From Paenibacillus sp. G2S3 (lineage in GTDB: Bacteria > Bacillota > Bacilli > Paenibacillales > Paenibacillaceae): a stretch of DNA of 64,000 bases. The translations under genes and the position numbers were made by a program. The notes under the pieces were generated by a model that searched no databases, was not told the DNA's origin, and worked only from the letters and a program-made list of their open reading frames with translations. This document shows, one piece after another, positions 27,608-35,825 of this stretch; position 1 is the stretch's first letter, and each line of letters starts with the position of its first letter. The stretch lies in assembly GCF_030123105.1 (NCBI RefSeq), contig NZ_CP126095.1, forward strand, positions 2,356,001 to 2,420,000, given 5' to 3'.

Positions 27608-28591
27608 TTGGACATTATCACCGTCAAGAACTTAACTAAACAATATGAAACCTATCACCGTGGACAAGATGCTAAAAGCGTATTTAAAAGTCTGTTTCAC
27701 CGTGAAAAATCGATTATCACCTCTGTAGAGGATCTTTCGTTCAGTGTTGGAAAAGGAGAGATCATTGGCATTCTGGGGCCAAACGGTGCGGGGAAATCTA
27801 CGACGATTAAAATGCTGACAGGCGTTCTCTATCCCACATCGGGAGAAATAAATGTTCTAGGATACAACCCTCATAAGCAAAAAAATCAATATGTAAAACA
27901 AATCGGGGTATTGTTCGGACAGAAATCGCAGTTAATATGGGACATACCCCCTTTGGATAGCTTTTATATGAACAAGGAAATTTATGATATTCCTACGAAT
28001 GACTTTCGTACAAGACTAGACCGATTTGTAAGTATGTTTGAGATTGGTGATATTATCACTAAGCCTACGCGCACCCTTTCACTGGGGGAACGAATGAAAT
28101 GCGAGTTTATTATGGCAATGCTTCATTCTCCGCCAGTGGTTTTTTTGGATGAGCCGACGATCGGGCTGGATGTTATAGCTAAACAAAGAATCAGAGAATT
28201 CATTAAGCAAATGAATCAGGAAGGCACCACATTTATTCTAACGACACATGACTTGGAAGACGTGGAGCGTTTGGTGCAAAGAGTACTAATTATTCATCAA
28301 GGTAAAAAAGTATATGACGATAAGTTCTCTGAACTTCGACTTCATCTAGGTGCTAAAAAAGTGGTCAGGCTCTCTGCAGCTACACCGATTGGAGATATTG
28401 ACCTGCCTGGGACTCTGATATCGGAAAGAATATCGGATTACGAAGTGGAATTAGAGATCGATACCGAGCAGTGTAAAATGGGGGAGTTTCTTCATATTCT
28501 TAGCGAAAAGGTAGAGATTCTTGATATATCCATTAAGGAGATCCAAATTGAAAAGATCATCAGCTCCATTTATGAGATGGATAGGGGATAA
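27608..28591 (+). CDS. ABC transporter ATP-binding protein (COG4586-like)
   Basis: A 327-residue ATPase with Walker A GPNGAGKST, Q-loop GVLFGQKSQLIW (the QKSQ form is typical of COG4586), signature LSLGERMKCE, Walker B VVFLDEPTIGLD and H-loop TTHDLEDVE. A TTG start is used with AAGGAG seven bases upstream. The 80-residue C-terminal extension is characteristic of this subgroup. It completes the ABC-2 exporter with the two upstream permeases. Confidence 0.88.
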   Translation: MDIITVKNLTKQYETYHRGQDAKSVFKSLFHREKSIITSVEDLSFSVGKGEIIGILGPNGAGKSTTIKMLTGVLYPTSGEINVLGYNPHKQKNQYVKQIGVLFGQKSQLIWDIPPLDSFYMNKEIYDIPTNDFRTRLDRFVSMFEIGDIITKPTRTLSLGERMKCEFIMAMLHSPPVVFLDEPTIGLDVIAKQRIREFIKQMNQEGTTFILTTHDLEDVERLVQRVLIIHQGKKVYDDKFSELRLHLGAKKVVRLSAATPIGDIDLPGTLISERISDYEVELEIDTEQCKMGEFLHILSEKVEILDISIKEIQIEKIISSIYEMDRG

Positions 28592-28596
28592 CATTT

Positions 28597-29166
28597 TCAA
28601 GCTTGAGAACGGATCATTTGCAGATTCAGATCGAGCATTGACCATAACTTTTCAGTAATTTCTTTTGCAGAACAAGGATTACTATGGGTAAACCACCATT
28701 CAATCACTCCGACCGTCGCCGAACTCAAAAATTGTACAGATATATCCTTACTCCATCCATCTAGGTTTAAATTGTTTTCTGAGAATTGTGCCTTGATTTG
28801 CTCATTTATCATTTCTTGTAATTGGTTTCTAAAAGAGAGCAAAGCTTTGTTTCTTAATAAAGTCTTATAAAAGAAAGCATTCTCCTCCAATTGTTCCAGC
28901 GTGCGGAGCAATGACGCCTTAGAGGGATTGGGTTCGGTTTCATCTTCCATTGCGGAGCAGCTTTCGATTAGTTGTTGGAGCTGAGCTTCCAGGCATTTAT
29001 CCATCAGATCGTATTTATCCGCATAATGGGAATAAATCGTTCCGCGGTTTACATCAGCGCGCTCTGCAATTTCGTTAATCGTTATTTTTTCAAAATCTTT
29101 TTCAGCCATCAGTTGAATTAATGCATTCATGATGGCTGTTTGGTTTTTTTTAATTCTTCTATCCAT
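28597..29166 (-). CDS. TetR family transcriptional regulator
   Basis: A 189-residue TetR-type repressor: helix-turn-helix ITINEIAERADVNRGTIYSHYADKYDLMDK, then a C-terminal TetR_C-type ligand domain. It is convergent with the ABC ATPase gene (five bases apart) and divergent from the ketopantoate-reductase-like gene, which is the likely target together with itself. AAAAGGGAG precedes the ATG. The ligand is unknown. Confidence 0.87.
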   Translation of the reverse strand: MDRRIKKNQTAIMNALIQLMAEKDFEKITINEIAERADVNRGTIYSHYADKYDLMDKCLEAQLQQLIESCSAMEDETEPNPSKASLLRTLEQLEENAFFYKTLLRNKALLSFRNQLQEMINEQIKAQFSENNLNLDGWSKDISVQFLSSATVGVIEWWFTHSNPCSAKEITEKLWSMLDLNLQMIRSQA

Positions 29167-29188
29167 GGTAATACTCCCTTTTTATTAA

Positions 29189-29200
29189 ACAATGTATTGT
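29189..29200. promoter_or_regulatory. Candidate TetR operator
   Basis: ACAATGTATTGT is a perfect 12-base palindrome in the divergent interval, 23 bases from the TetR start. TetR autoregulation at such a site is common; binding is inferred. Confidence 0.4.
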
Positions 29201-29329
29201 ATTCTGTTGGAAAATCAACAAAACCGATCAAACTAACGATTGAACCCTACCGGGGATGTGATAATCTGATTTTATCGAACAGTTGATCGAAATTCAACAA
29301 ATGTCTAAAAAGGGATAGAGGAGTTAAAC

Positions 29330-30265
29330 ATGAGAATATTAGTTTTCGGAGCGGGAGTTTTAGGCAGCTATCTTGCGCATGTTCTAGTGCGTGGAGGAAA
29401 TGATGTCACCGTGCTTGCCAGAGGGAAGAGAGCAGAGCAATTGACGAAAGACGGACTAGTTCTTCGCCATTATTTTCAATATAAAAACACTGTGGATGCT
29501 GTAAAAGTCATCTCTGAGCTTCAACCGGATGATCGCTATGATCTTATTTTTGTTGTTATGAAATACAATGATTTTCCGGCGGTATTACCTATTCTAGCTA
29601 AAAATCAGAGTCAGAATATAATTCTTGTAGGTAATAATGGCGATGCCCATGGAATGCAGACAGATTTACAGGAAATGAGCCATGTGAGGAAAAATATAGT
29701 CTTTGGATTTCAGCTTAGTGCAGGAATTCGTGAATCGAGTGGTCGCGTTATCAAAATACACGCAGGAGGGCAAATGGTACTTGGCAGCTTAGATGGTGAG
29801 ATTCCAATAAAGCCTGTACTGGAAAATGCCTTTAAAAACGTTAAGTATAAGTTAACTTATCATGAGGATATGGATGCTTGGCTCAAAAGTCATATCGTGC
29901 CTATAGTGGCTTTGAACTCCCTTAATTATCTTCATGACGGGGATTTGAAAAAGGTATCTAAGGATAAGAAGCTATTAAAACAAGCCATTTCAGTAATGGA
30001 CGAAGGATTTCAAATGATGGAGAAGTTAGACTATACGATTACTCCAGCAGGTCAAGTTGACTTTGTTCGAAAACATAAACATGTCGTATACTACGTTTTG
30101 AAAGTAATTCATAAATTACCGTTTATGAAATTAGTGGACGGTTCTTTCAGCGAAATAGCAGCTTTGTTTGATTCGTTCGATATTTTGAAGCAACAAGCAA
30201 ACATTTCAACGCCCCATTGGGATCAACTTCAAAACCAAGCGATCTCGAAGTTAAAAGCAAAATAA
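29330..30265 (+). CDS. Ketopantoate reductase-like (ApbA/PanE family) oxidoreductase
   Basis: A 311-residue protein with an N-terminal Rossmann fold (MRILVFGAGVLGSYLAHVL) and the ApbA/PanE layout. The usual 2-dehydropantoate reductase catalytic Lys/Glu region is only loosely conserved (SHIVPIVALNSL), so the substrate may differ from ketopantoate. It is divergent from a TetR gene and followed by a histidine phosphatase and a methyltransferase gene, which suggests a small stress or detoxification operon. Confidence 0.75.
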   Translation: MRILVFGAGVLGSYLAHVLVRGGNDVTVLARGKRAEQLTKDGLVLRHYFQYKNTVDAVKVISELQPDDRYDLIFVVMKYNDFPAVLPILAKNQSQNIILVGNNGDAHGMQTDLQEMSHVRKNIVFGFQLSAGIRESSGRVIKIHAGGQMVLGSLDGEIPIKPVLENAFKNVKYKLTYHEDMDAWLKSHIVPIVALNSLNYLHDGDLKKVSKDKKLLKQAISVMDEGFQMMEKLDYTITPAGQVDFVRKHKHVVYYVLKVIHKLPFMKLVDGSFSEIAALFDSFDILKQQANISTPHWDQLQNQAISKLKAK

Positions 30266-30289
30266 TCATTTTTTGGAGGTATGCAAGCG

Positions 30290-30931
30290 ATGGCTATGTA
30301 TTTTATACGGCATGGAATAGATGATGAAGGTTATCGTGGGGGTTGGAGTCAACGTGGACTTGTCCTAGAGGGATATAGACAAGCCGAACGACTTGGTTGT
30401 TATCTTAGGGAAAATCAGTCTTGCTTTAACATCACTCGTATTCTTAGCAGTGATTTGCAGCGTGCGTTAGATACAGCAAATGAGATCGCCAGAGAGCTTA
30501 GCTTGCCTGTTGAAAGCAGCCAGTGTTGGAGAGAAACGAACAATGGTGTAATTGCTGGAATGCCCCATGAAATTGCAAATGAACGATACCCGGGTCTCTA
30601 TTTTTCTGCTTTAAGAATGGATGAGAGATTTCCAGGAGGAGAAAGTCCTCAGGAATTTTTTACGCGAATAAGTTCAAGTTTCTCGAAACTATGTAATGAA
30701 CTGGAGAGTACTGATCCAAATGAAAATGTAATTGTGGTCACTCATGGTGGCGTAATCAATGTTATATACCATATTTTAAAAGGGCTAACATGGACGAATA
30801 AGAATGCCCATTTCCCGACTTCATATACTAGTATTCATAAAATAGAGTATCAAGTAGATGAGTGGTTAGTTACAGCTGAAAATCTTACGGAACATATATC
30901 AAGTGGTCAGGTTACCGGTATGGCCAATTGA
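30290..30931 (+). CDS. Histidine phosphatase (phosphoglycerate mutase-like)
   Basis: A 213-residue protein with the catalytic RHG motif near the N terminus (MYFIRHGIDDEG), SSDLQRALDTAN, the acidic ETNNG loop and the second histidine in VTHGGVIN. Members dephosphorylate small metabolites. The start at 30290 is preferred because GGAGGT lies nine bases upstream, whereas the ATG at 30281 abuts that site. Confidence 0.82.
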   Translation: MAMYFIRHGIDDEGYRGGWSQRGLVLEGYRQAERLGCYLRENQSCFNITRILSSDLQRALDTANEIARELSLPVESSQCWRETNNGVIAGMPHEIANERYPGLYFSALRMDERFPGGESPQEFFTRISSSFSKLCNELESTDPNENVIVVTHGGVINVIYHILKGLTWTNKNAHFPTSYTSIHKIEYQVDEWLVTAENLTEHISSGQVTGMAN

Positions 30932-30946
30932 TGGGGAGGTACAAAT

Positions 30947-31536
30947 ATGGGATTATTGAATACGCTGATCGATCAAGCCAAGAACCCGAGAGGGCTCGTG
31001 GGGAATATCATGATCAAGATCATGAACCAGGCACATACCAGCATAACAGCGTGGGGATTAAAAAAATAGAAATGATAAACAACGCACCTATTTTGGACAT
31101 AGGCTGTGGGGGCGGTCAAACTATACATACGCTTACAAAACAAAATAATCAACATGAAATTTACGGCATAGATTATTCACAACAAGCTGTAGAGACGTCT
31201 ATTCAAAAAAACAATAAAGCTGTCGCCGCTGGTAGGGTGAAAATTAGTCAGGGAGATGTGTCGACGTTACCGTTCAACGATGGATTTTTCGGGACGATTA
31301 CGGCTATTCAGACGCATTATTTCTGGCCCGATCTTGAACATGATATCAGTGAAGTGTTTAGGGTGCTGAAGGCAGGCGGAACGTTTGTTATTATTTCTGA
31401 AATCTATAAAATCAATTATCACATGAATCAACACACAAAGAACGAAGAGATAGATCAGCTTTTTCGGAAAGCTGGATTTCAAACGGTGAATATTCACGAG
31501 AACAATAAATGGAGATGTTATATCGGAAAGAAATAA
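30947..31536 (+). pseudogene. Class I SAM methyltransferase interrupted by a -1 frameshift at an A7 run
   Basis: ATG at 30947 has a perfect GGGGAGG site at seven bases and encodes MGLLNTLIDQAKNPRG through AWGLKK, the usual N terminus of this methyltransferase type, then stops at TAG (31067). The remainder (NNAPILDIGCGGGQT, the SAM motif, to residue end KWRCYIGKK) is in the -1 frame and ends at 31536. The junction is TT-AAAAAAA-TAG (A run 31060-31066), a heptamer A AAA AAA that permits -1 slippage. It is either a one-base deletion or a programmed or phase-variable shift. The intact product would be about 196 residues. Confidence 0.7.
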
Positions 31537-31580
31537 AGCGGCCGCACCGCCCTAAAAAGGACGACACAGCCGCTTTAATT
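31535..31580. terminator. Bidirectional terminator
   Basis: AAAGCGGC (31535-31542) pairs with GCCGCTTT (31569-31576). It serves the methyltransferase unit and may stop the convergent YjcZ gene. Confidence 0.6.
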
Positions 31581-31606
31581 TCACCGACTATTTAGCCGGG
31601 TTGGTA

Positions 31607-31699
31607 TTAAACGAACAACGAACGGGAGATGATTACGAGCAAGATAAAAAGTACCAAGATCGCACCAGTCGAAGTGAAGCCTCCTCCAAATTCACCCAT
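31607..31699 (-). CDS. YjcZ family sporulation miniprotein (second copy)
   Basis: A 30-residue ORF (MGEFGGGFTSTGAILVLFI, then LLVIISRSLFV) with AAGGAGG upstream, close in sequence to the copy at 2468-2563 (shared TSTG[TA]ILVLFILLVII). One membrane helix after a Gly-rich head. Role unknown; sporulation association is from the family. Confidence 0.85.
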   Translation of the reverse strand: MGEFGGGFTSTGAILVLFILLVIISRSLFV

Positions 31700-31810
31700 G
31701 ATATATTCCTCCTTAACGTATGACTTATTCTCATTGCTGCGGCGGGTGTCGCAGCTTTCTGAGATAATGACATCATATGCCAAAGTGGACTAGATGAACT
31801 GGTCAATGGC

Positions 31811-33214
31811 CTATTGCTCGTCAATATGGGCTTTTAGGATGCGAAGTCCTTTAGGAAGATGATTCTTAAGTTGGCCTGCACTCGCTTTGCCCCAACTAAT
31901 CGGCAAACCATCTAAAGTTACAAGTGTCCAACCATGTAATTCCACGGGCACAGGTAAGCTTTCGCCCCGGAGCCAAGCATGAATTTCTAGCCCCCCACTA
32001 CTGAGATCAAAACTACGCGTTACTTGTGTGTCTTGAATCGCCATTGCAAGGGCGTGAGCAGGCTCAATCCGATTTTTCTTCAAATGGGCAATATGTAGCC
32101 CGGCTCGTGGAATACGCAAACCATCCAGCAGCCCAGTATGGAGGTTGCCATTAAAGGATTCAGGTAGCAAATAAAGGGATTCTCCGAACAATAGAGGGAC
32201 GCCTTGATATGAGAAACCAGGCAGTTCTACCGCTGCCCAGTCTTGGAATAACTGGTACGCATCGCGAACGGAAGAATTAATTTTTGGGTTACTTTTGCCT
32301 CGACGTTTATTGGTGCTGCGTTTGGCATCATCATTAACGTCGTTTTCGATGTCACTTTGTTTACGTAGGAGTGCAACAAAGTGGCCTTCGCCTTTTTCTA
32401 AATGTGGCCAAAGGCGCTTGTGGGTAAGAAGTTCCATATCGGGGTATCGATCCGTCAATCGGGAAATGATCTCCTCATTCTCTTGGCGGTTAAAGGTGCA
32501 AGTAGAGTAGGCTAGAGTCCCCCCAGGCTTAAGCATCAGGTAGGCGTCTTGCAGAATGTCCCATTGTCTCGCCGCACACATAACCACATGATCAGGAGAC
32601 CACTCTTGAACGGCTTTTGGGTCTTTTCGGAACATGCCTTCTCCTGAGCAAGGTGCATCTAACATAATACGGTCAAATGCTTGCGGGAAGCGCGAAGATA
32701 GCTGTTCTGGCGTTGCACAGGTTACGAGGGTATTCTTAATGCCTAGACGTTCTACGTTCTCAGCTAGGATTTTTGCGCGTTCCGGATGAATTTCATTAGA
32801 GATTAAGAGACCTTGTCCTTGCATTAAACCCGCGATATGCGTAGTTTTACCTCCAGGGGCTGCTGCAAGGTCGAGGACGGTTTCCCCGGGTTTAGGCGCA
32901 AGCAGTTCGGCTGCGGACATTGCGGAAGGCTCCTGAATATAATATAGTCCAGCAGCATGGTAAGGATGCCTGCCTGGTCGAGCGGGTTCTTCATAATAAT
33001 AACCAACTGGACACCATGGGATAGGTTTCAGATTAAATTGTGAGACCGTGCGCTCAACTGCGACTTGACCTGCATCAGAGATACTTTTCAGTGGATTAAA
33101 ACGAAGTCCCTGCGTTCGTGGTGCTGAATAACTTTCTAGAAAAGCATTTGCCTCTTGCCCCAGCATTTCTTGTATATATGCGGTGTAAGAGGCAGGCAGC
33201 TGTTCTTCCTTCAT
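31811..33214 (-). CDS. RsmF-like rRNA (cytosine-C5)-methyltransferase (paralogue)
   Basis: A 467-residue RNA m5C methyltransferase with VLDLAAAPGGKTTH, DAPCSGEGMFRKD and YSTCTFNRQENEE, and the same C-terminal RsmF region as the enzyme at 21082-22602. The shared blocks IPWCP, GLYYIQEPSAM and the catalytic motif indicate a duplication, while the inter-domain insertion is shorter here and the N termini differ. Each paralogue probably methylates a different rRNA cytosine. AAAAAGGAGAATG-like sequence precedes the ATG. Confidence 0.86.
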   Translation of the reverse strand: MKEEQLPASYTAYIQEMLGQEANAFLESYSAPRTQGLRFNPLKSISDAGQVAVERTVSQFNLKPIPWCPVGYYYEEPARPGRHPYHAAGLYYIQEPSAMSAAELLAPKPGETVLDLAAAPGGKTTHIAGLMQGQGLLISNEIHPERAKILAENVERLGIKNTLVTCATPEQLSSRFPQAFDRIMLDAPCSGEGMFRKDPKAVQEWSPDHVVMCAARQWDILQDAYLMLKPGGTLAYSTCTFNRQENEEIISRLTDRYPDMELLTHKRLWPHLEKGEGHFVALLRKQSDIENDVNDDAKRSTNKRRGKSNPKINSSVRDAYQLFQDWAAVELPGFSYQGVPLLFGESLYLLPESFNGNLHTGLLDGLRIPRAGLHIAHLKKNRIEPAHALAMAIQDTQVTRSFDLSSGGLEIHAWLRGESLPVPVELHGWTLVTLDGLPISWGKASAGQLKNHLPKGLRILKAHIDEQ

Positions 33215-33371
33215 AGATCATTCTCCTTTTTCTTAGTTGCTGTTTCATGTTTATACCGATAAAATCAAGGTATGGGGAACGTAATCGTACCTGAAATCCT
33301 ACATATACACAACTATATCATAATTGCCAAGACTTACTGTACGTAAGGCAATTGTAAAGGGGATGTACCAT

Positions 33372-34508
33372 ATGAATTTGCTGCAAGCGCTCTTCTTCCC
33401 GCCGGAGCAACCCGGTGGTGTATCATCCATGATCCCTTATCTTCAGGAAAGATTCCGTTCAAGCCGTTGGGAGATGGATTTGTTTTGGTTGCCTAAGCGG
33501 ATTCGCAACAAGGGGCATGAAGAAGTTCTGTTTGAGACCTTTGATTGGACTCAGTTTGGGGAAAGTCCGATCGTTCAGAAATATATTCAGACTTATCGTG
33601 ATTATCTATGGTGGACTAAACTGCGGATGAGCAAGACATACGATCTTATCCATTCCCATCATCCAATTGCTGGTTTAGCGATGAAAAAAGTGTTTCCAGA
33701 TACTCCGTTAATTCAAACCTTGCATTCCAGTTATGAGCGAGAGCTGATTCTGAATGGAGCTATTTCTGAGGGTGGGCTGGAGCATCAGTTTCTAGTTTCG
33801 CTATACCGTGAACTCGAGCATGTTAGTGATCGGTTAATGACTGTGTCGCAAGCTTTTGCAGAGTATGTGGCGCCTTATATTCTAGATCCTTCTAATATAG
33901 GAGTAATACCGAATGGTTTTGATGAGAAAAGGTTTAAGCCAGTCCCGCATGACAACGCTGTACCCCAGCTAGTGACTGTGACACGTCTAGTACCAGCCAA
34001 AGGAATTGATACTTTACTCAAGGCTTGTGCTGAGCTTAAAAATCGCGGCCATGAATATGTACTGCATATTATTGGCGACGGACCTTCCCGTGCGGATTTG
34101 GAAAATATGGCTAAGCAATTAGGGATTTATAATGAAACGATTTTTTATGGATATACGCTCCATCCGGAAGAATTCATGCCTTTCTTTGATATTTTCGTGC
34201 TGCCTTCTCGGGCGGAGGCCTTCGGATCGGTGTTTGCAGAAGCGGCGCTTAGCTGCTTGGCTTTAGTTGGGACGAATGTAGGCGGAATACCGGAGCAGAT
34301 TGAAGATGGTGTGAATGGCCTGCTCGTCAGTCCTGATGATGAGATTGCTCTTGCTGACGCTTTAGAGAAGGTGATATCCGATCCGGCTTATCGTTATGAG
34401 CTTTCCCGTTCAGCTTGGGATAAAGCGAAAAGCTTGTATTCGCTGACTCGTGTCGCGAATGAACTTAAAAAGACATACTTACAGTATCCCTCAGGAACGA
34501 AAGGGTGA
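33372..34508 (+). CDS. Family 4 glycosyltransferase
   Basis: A 378-residue GT-B glycosyltransferase. Conserved parts are the N-terminal PPEQPGGVSSMIPYL, the acceptor-side HSHHPIAGLA, VTRLVPAKGIDTLLKA and the donor-binding SRAEAFGSVFAEA motif (EX7E) near residue 280. Probably uses a nucleotide sugar to glycosylate a cell-surface or lipid acceptor. The start at 33372 follows AAAGGGG; two upstream ATGs are too near that site or lack one. It precedes yhaO by six bases, though a functional link is not evident. Confidence 0.83.
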   Translation: MNLLQALFFPPEQPGGVSSMIPYLQERFRSSRWEMDLFWLPKRIRNKGHEEVLFETFDWTQFGESPIVQKYIQTYRDYLWWTKLRMSKTYDLIHSHHPIAGLAMKKVFPDTPLIQTLHSSYERELILNGAISEGGLEHQFLVSLYRELEHVSDRLMTVSQAFAEYVAPYILDPSNIGVIPNGFDEKRFKPVPHDNAVPQLVTVTRLVPAKGIDTLLKACAELKNRGHEYVLHIIGDGPSRADLENMAKQLGIYNETIFYGYTLHPEEFMPFFDIFVLPSRAEAFGSVFAEAALSCLALVGTNVGGIPEQIEDGVNGLLVSPDDEIALADALEKVISDPAYRYELSRSAWDKAKSLYSLTRVANELKKTYLQYPSGTKG

Positions 34509-34514
34509 GCAGCT

Positions 34515-35825
34515 ATGATTCCATTTCGATTTCTACATGCTGCTGACTTACATCTGGATAGCCGTTTTGCTGGGCTGGCGCATATTTCGCCAGCCATTCG
34601 TTCTTATTTACGTGAGTCAACCTTCGCCGCCCTCGGGCGGCTTGTCCGCGTTGCCATCCAAGAGAACGTTGATTTTATTGTCATCAGTGGAGATGTGTAC
34701 GATGTTTCTGACGCTTCCTTACAGGGTCAGCTCCGATTTCAGGAAGCACTCAAGGAACTTGGTCAGCACGGAATACATGTGTTTCTGATCCATGGCAACC
34801 ATGATCCACTTGACGGATTGCGTCTGACAATGGAAATGCCAAAGCATGTTACTGTGTTTGGCGGGGAGAAGCCAGATCACGCTACAGCTTATCGTCGTAA
34901 AGATGGCCAAGAAGTAGCCGTTGTTAGTGGGATTTCCTATCCGACAGCGAAGGTAATGGACAACACAGCAGTGACCTTTACTCGAAAGCCTGGCAGCCGT
35001 TTGTTTCATATTGCTATGCTGCATGGAAATGTAGACGGTGATTTGTTACACGAGACTTATTCGCCTTGCAGTCGTAGAGATCTTATCGAACGGGGTTTTG
35101 ATTATTGGGCACTTGGACATATCCATAAACGTAGTGTATTGCATGAAAAACCGGCGATTATATACCCGGGCAATATACAAGGACGTAGCATTAAGGAAAC
35201 CGGACCAAAAGGTTGTTATGTTGTGGATGTTGATGAGGCTGGAAGTGCCACGCCCCAGTTTCATGAGCTTGATTATGTCCGCTGGCAGGTACGGGATCTA
35301 TCCATTGAGGGATTGAGTAATGAAGCAGAATGGATACAAAGGGTGGAGCAGGTGATTGACGATATCAGGGAGGAGCTCCCGGAGCTGATGTCAGTGGTCA
35401 GATTTCGTCTGATCGGACGCGGGGACGTACATAAAGTATTAGCTGAAAAAGGAGCGGCAGAGGATCTGCTATCTGAGCTCCAGCGCCGTGAGGCGGTTCG
35501 GGCTGAGCGTAAAGATTATAAGGGCCTTGTCTGGGTGGAAGGATTCGCTGTAGAGTCCGGGTTAGCTATTGACCGTGAACGGTTATTAAAGGAGGATAGC
35601 TTTCTTGGAGAAATGCTGCGAATTACAGAGCATACGGAACATTCAGCAGAAGCGCTTGAAGAATTAATAAACAGTGCGCTTAAGCCGCTCATGGAGAATC
35701 AGGAGCTGCGACAGCTGCTCTCGGTGACGAGTCAAGAGGAGAAGTTAAGTTGGCTTCGTAGCGCAGCGGAACAGGGAATCACAATGCTCGGTGGAATGGA
35801 GGGTGCTCCAGAAGATGAGAATTGA
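34515..35825 (+). CDS. yhaO: YhaO-type DNA exonuclease (SbcD/Mre11-like)
   Basis: A 436-residue calcineurin-like nuclease. Metal motifs: HAADLHLDSRFAGL, GDVYD (residues about 60), GNHDPLDG, and HGN plus GHIHKR near residue 200. With YhaN it forms an SbcCD/Mre11-Rad50-like complex that processes DNA ends. The capping domain lies after residue 280. Its stop overlaps the YhaN start by eleven bases, confirming an operon pair. Confidence 0.88.
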   Translation: MIPFRFLHAADLHLDSRFAGLAHISPAIRSYLRESTFAALGRLVRVAIQENVDFIVISGDVYDVSDASLQGQLRFQEALKELGQHGIHVFLIHGNHDPLDGLRLTMEMPKHVTVFGGEKPDHATAYRRKDGQEVAVVSGISYPTAKVMDNTAVTFTRKPGSRLFHIAMLHGNVDGDLLHETYSPCSRRDLIERGFDYWALGHIHKRSVLHEKPAIIYPGNIQGRSIKETGPKGCYVVDVDEAGSATPQFHELDYVRWQVRDLSIEGLSNEAEWIQRVEQVIDDIREELPELMSVVRFRLIGRGDVHKVLAEKGAAEDLLSELQRREAVRAERKDYKGLVWVEGFAVESGLAIDRERLLKEDSFLGEMLRITEHTEHSAEALEELINSALKPLMENQELRQLLSVTSQEEKLSWLRSAAEQGITMLGGMEGAPEDEN

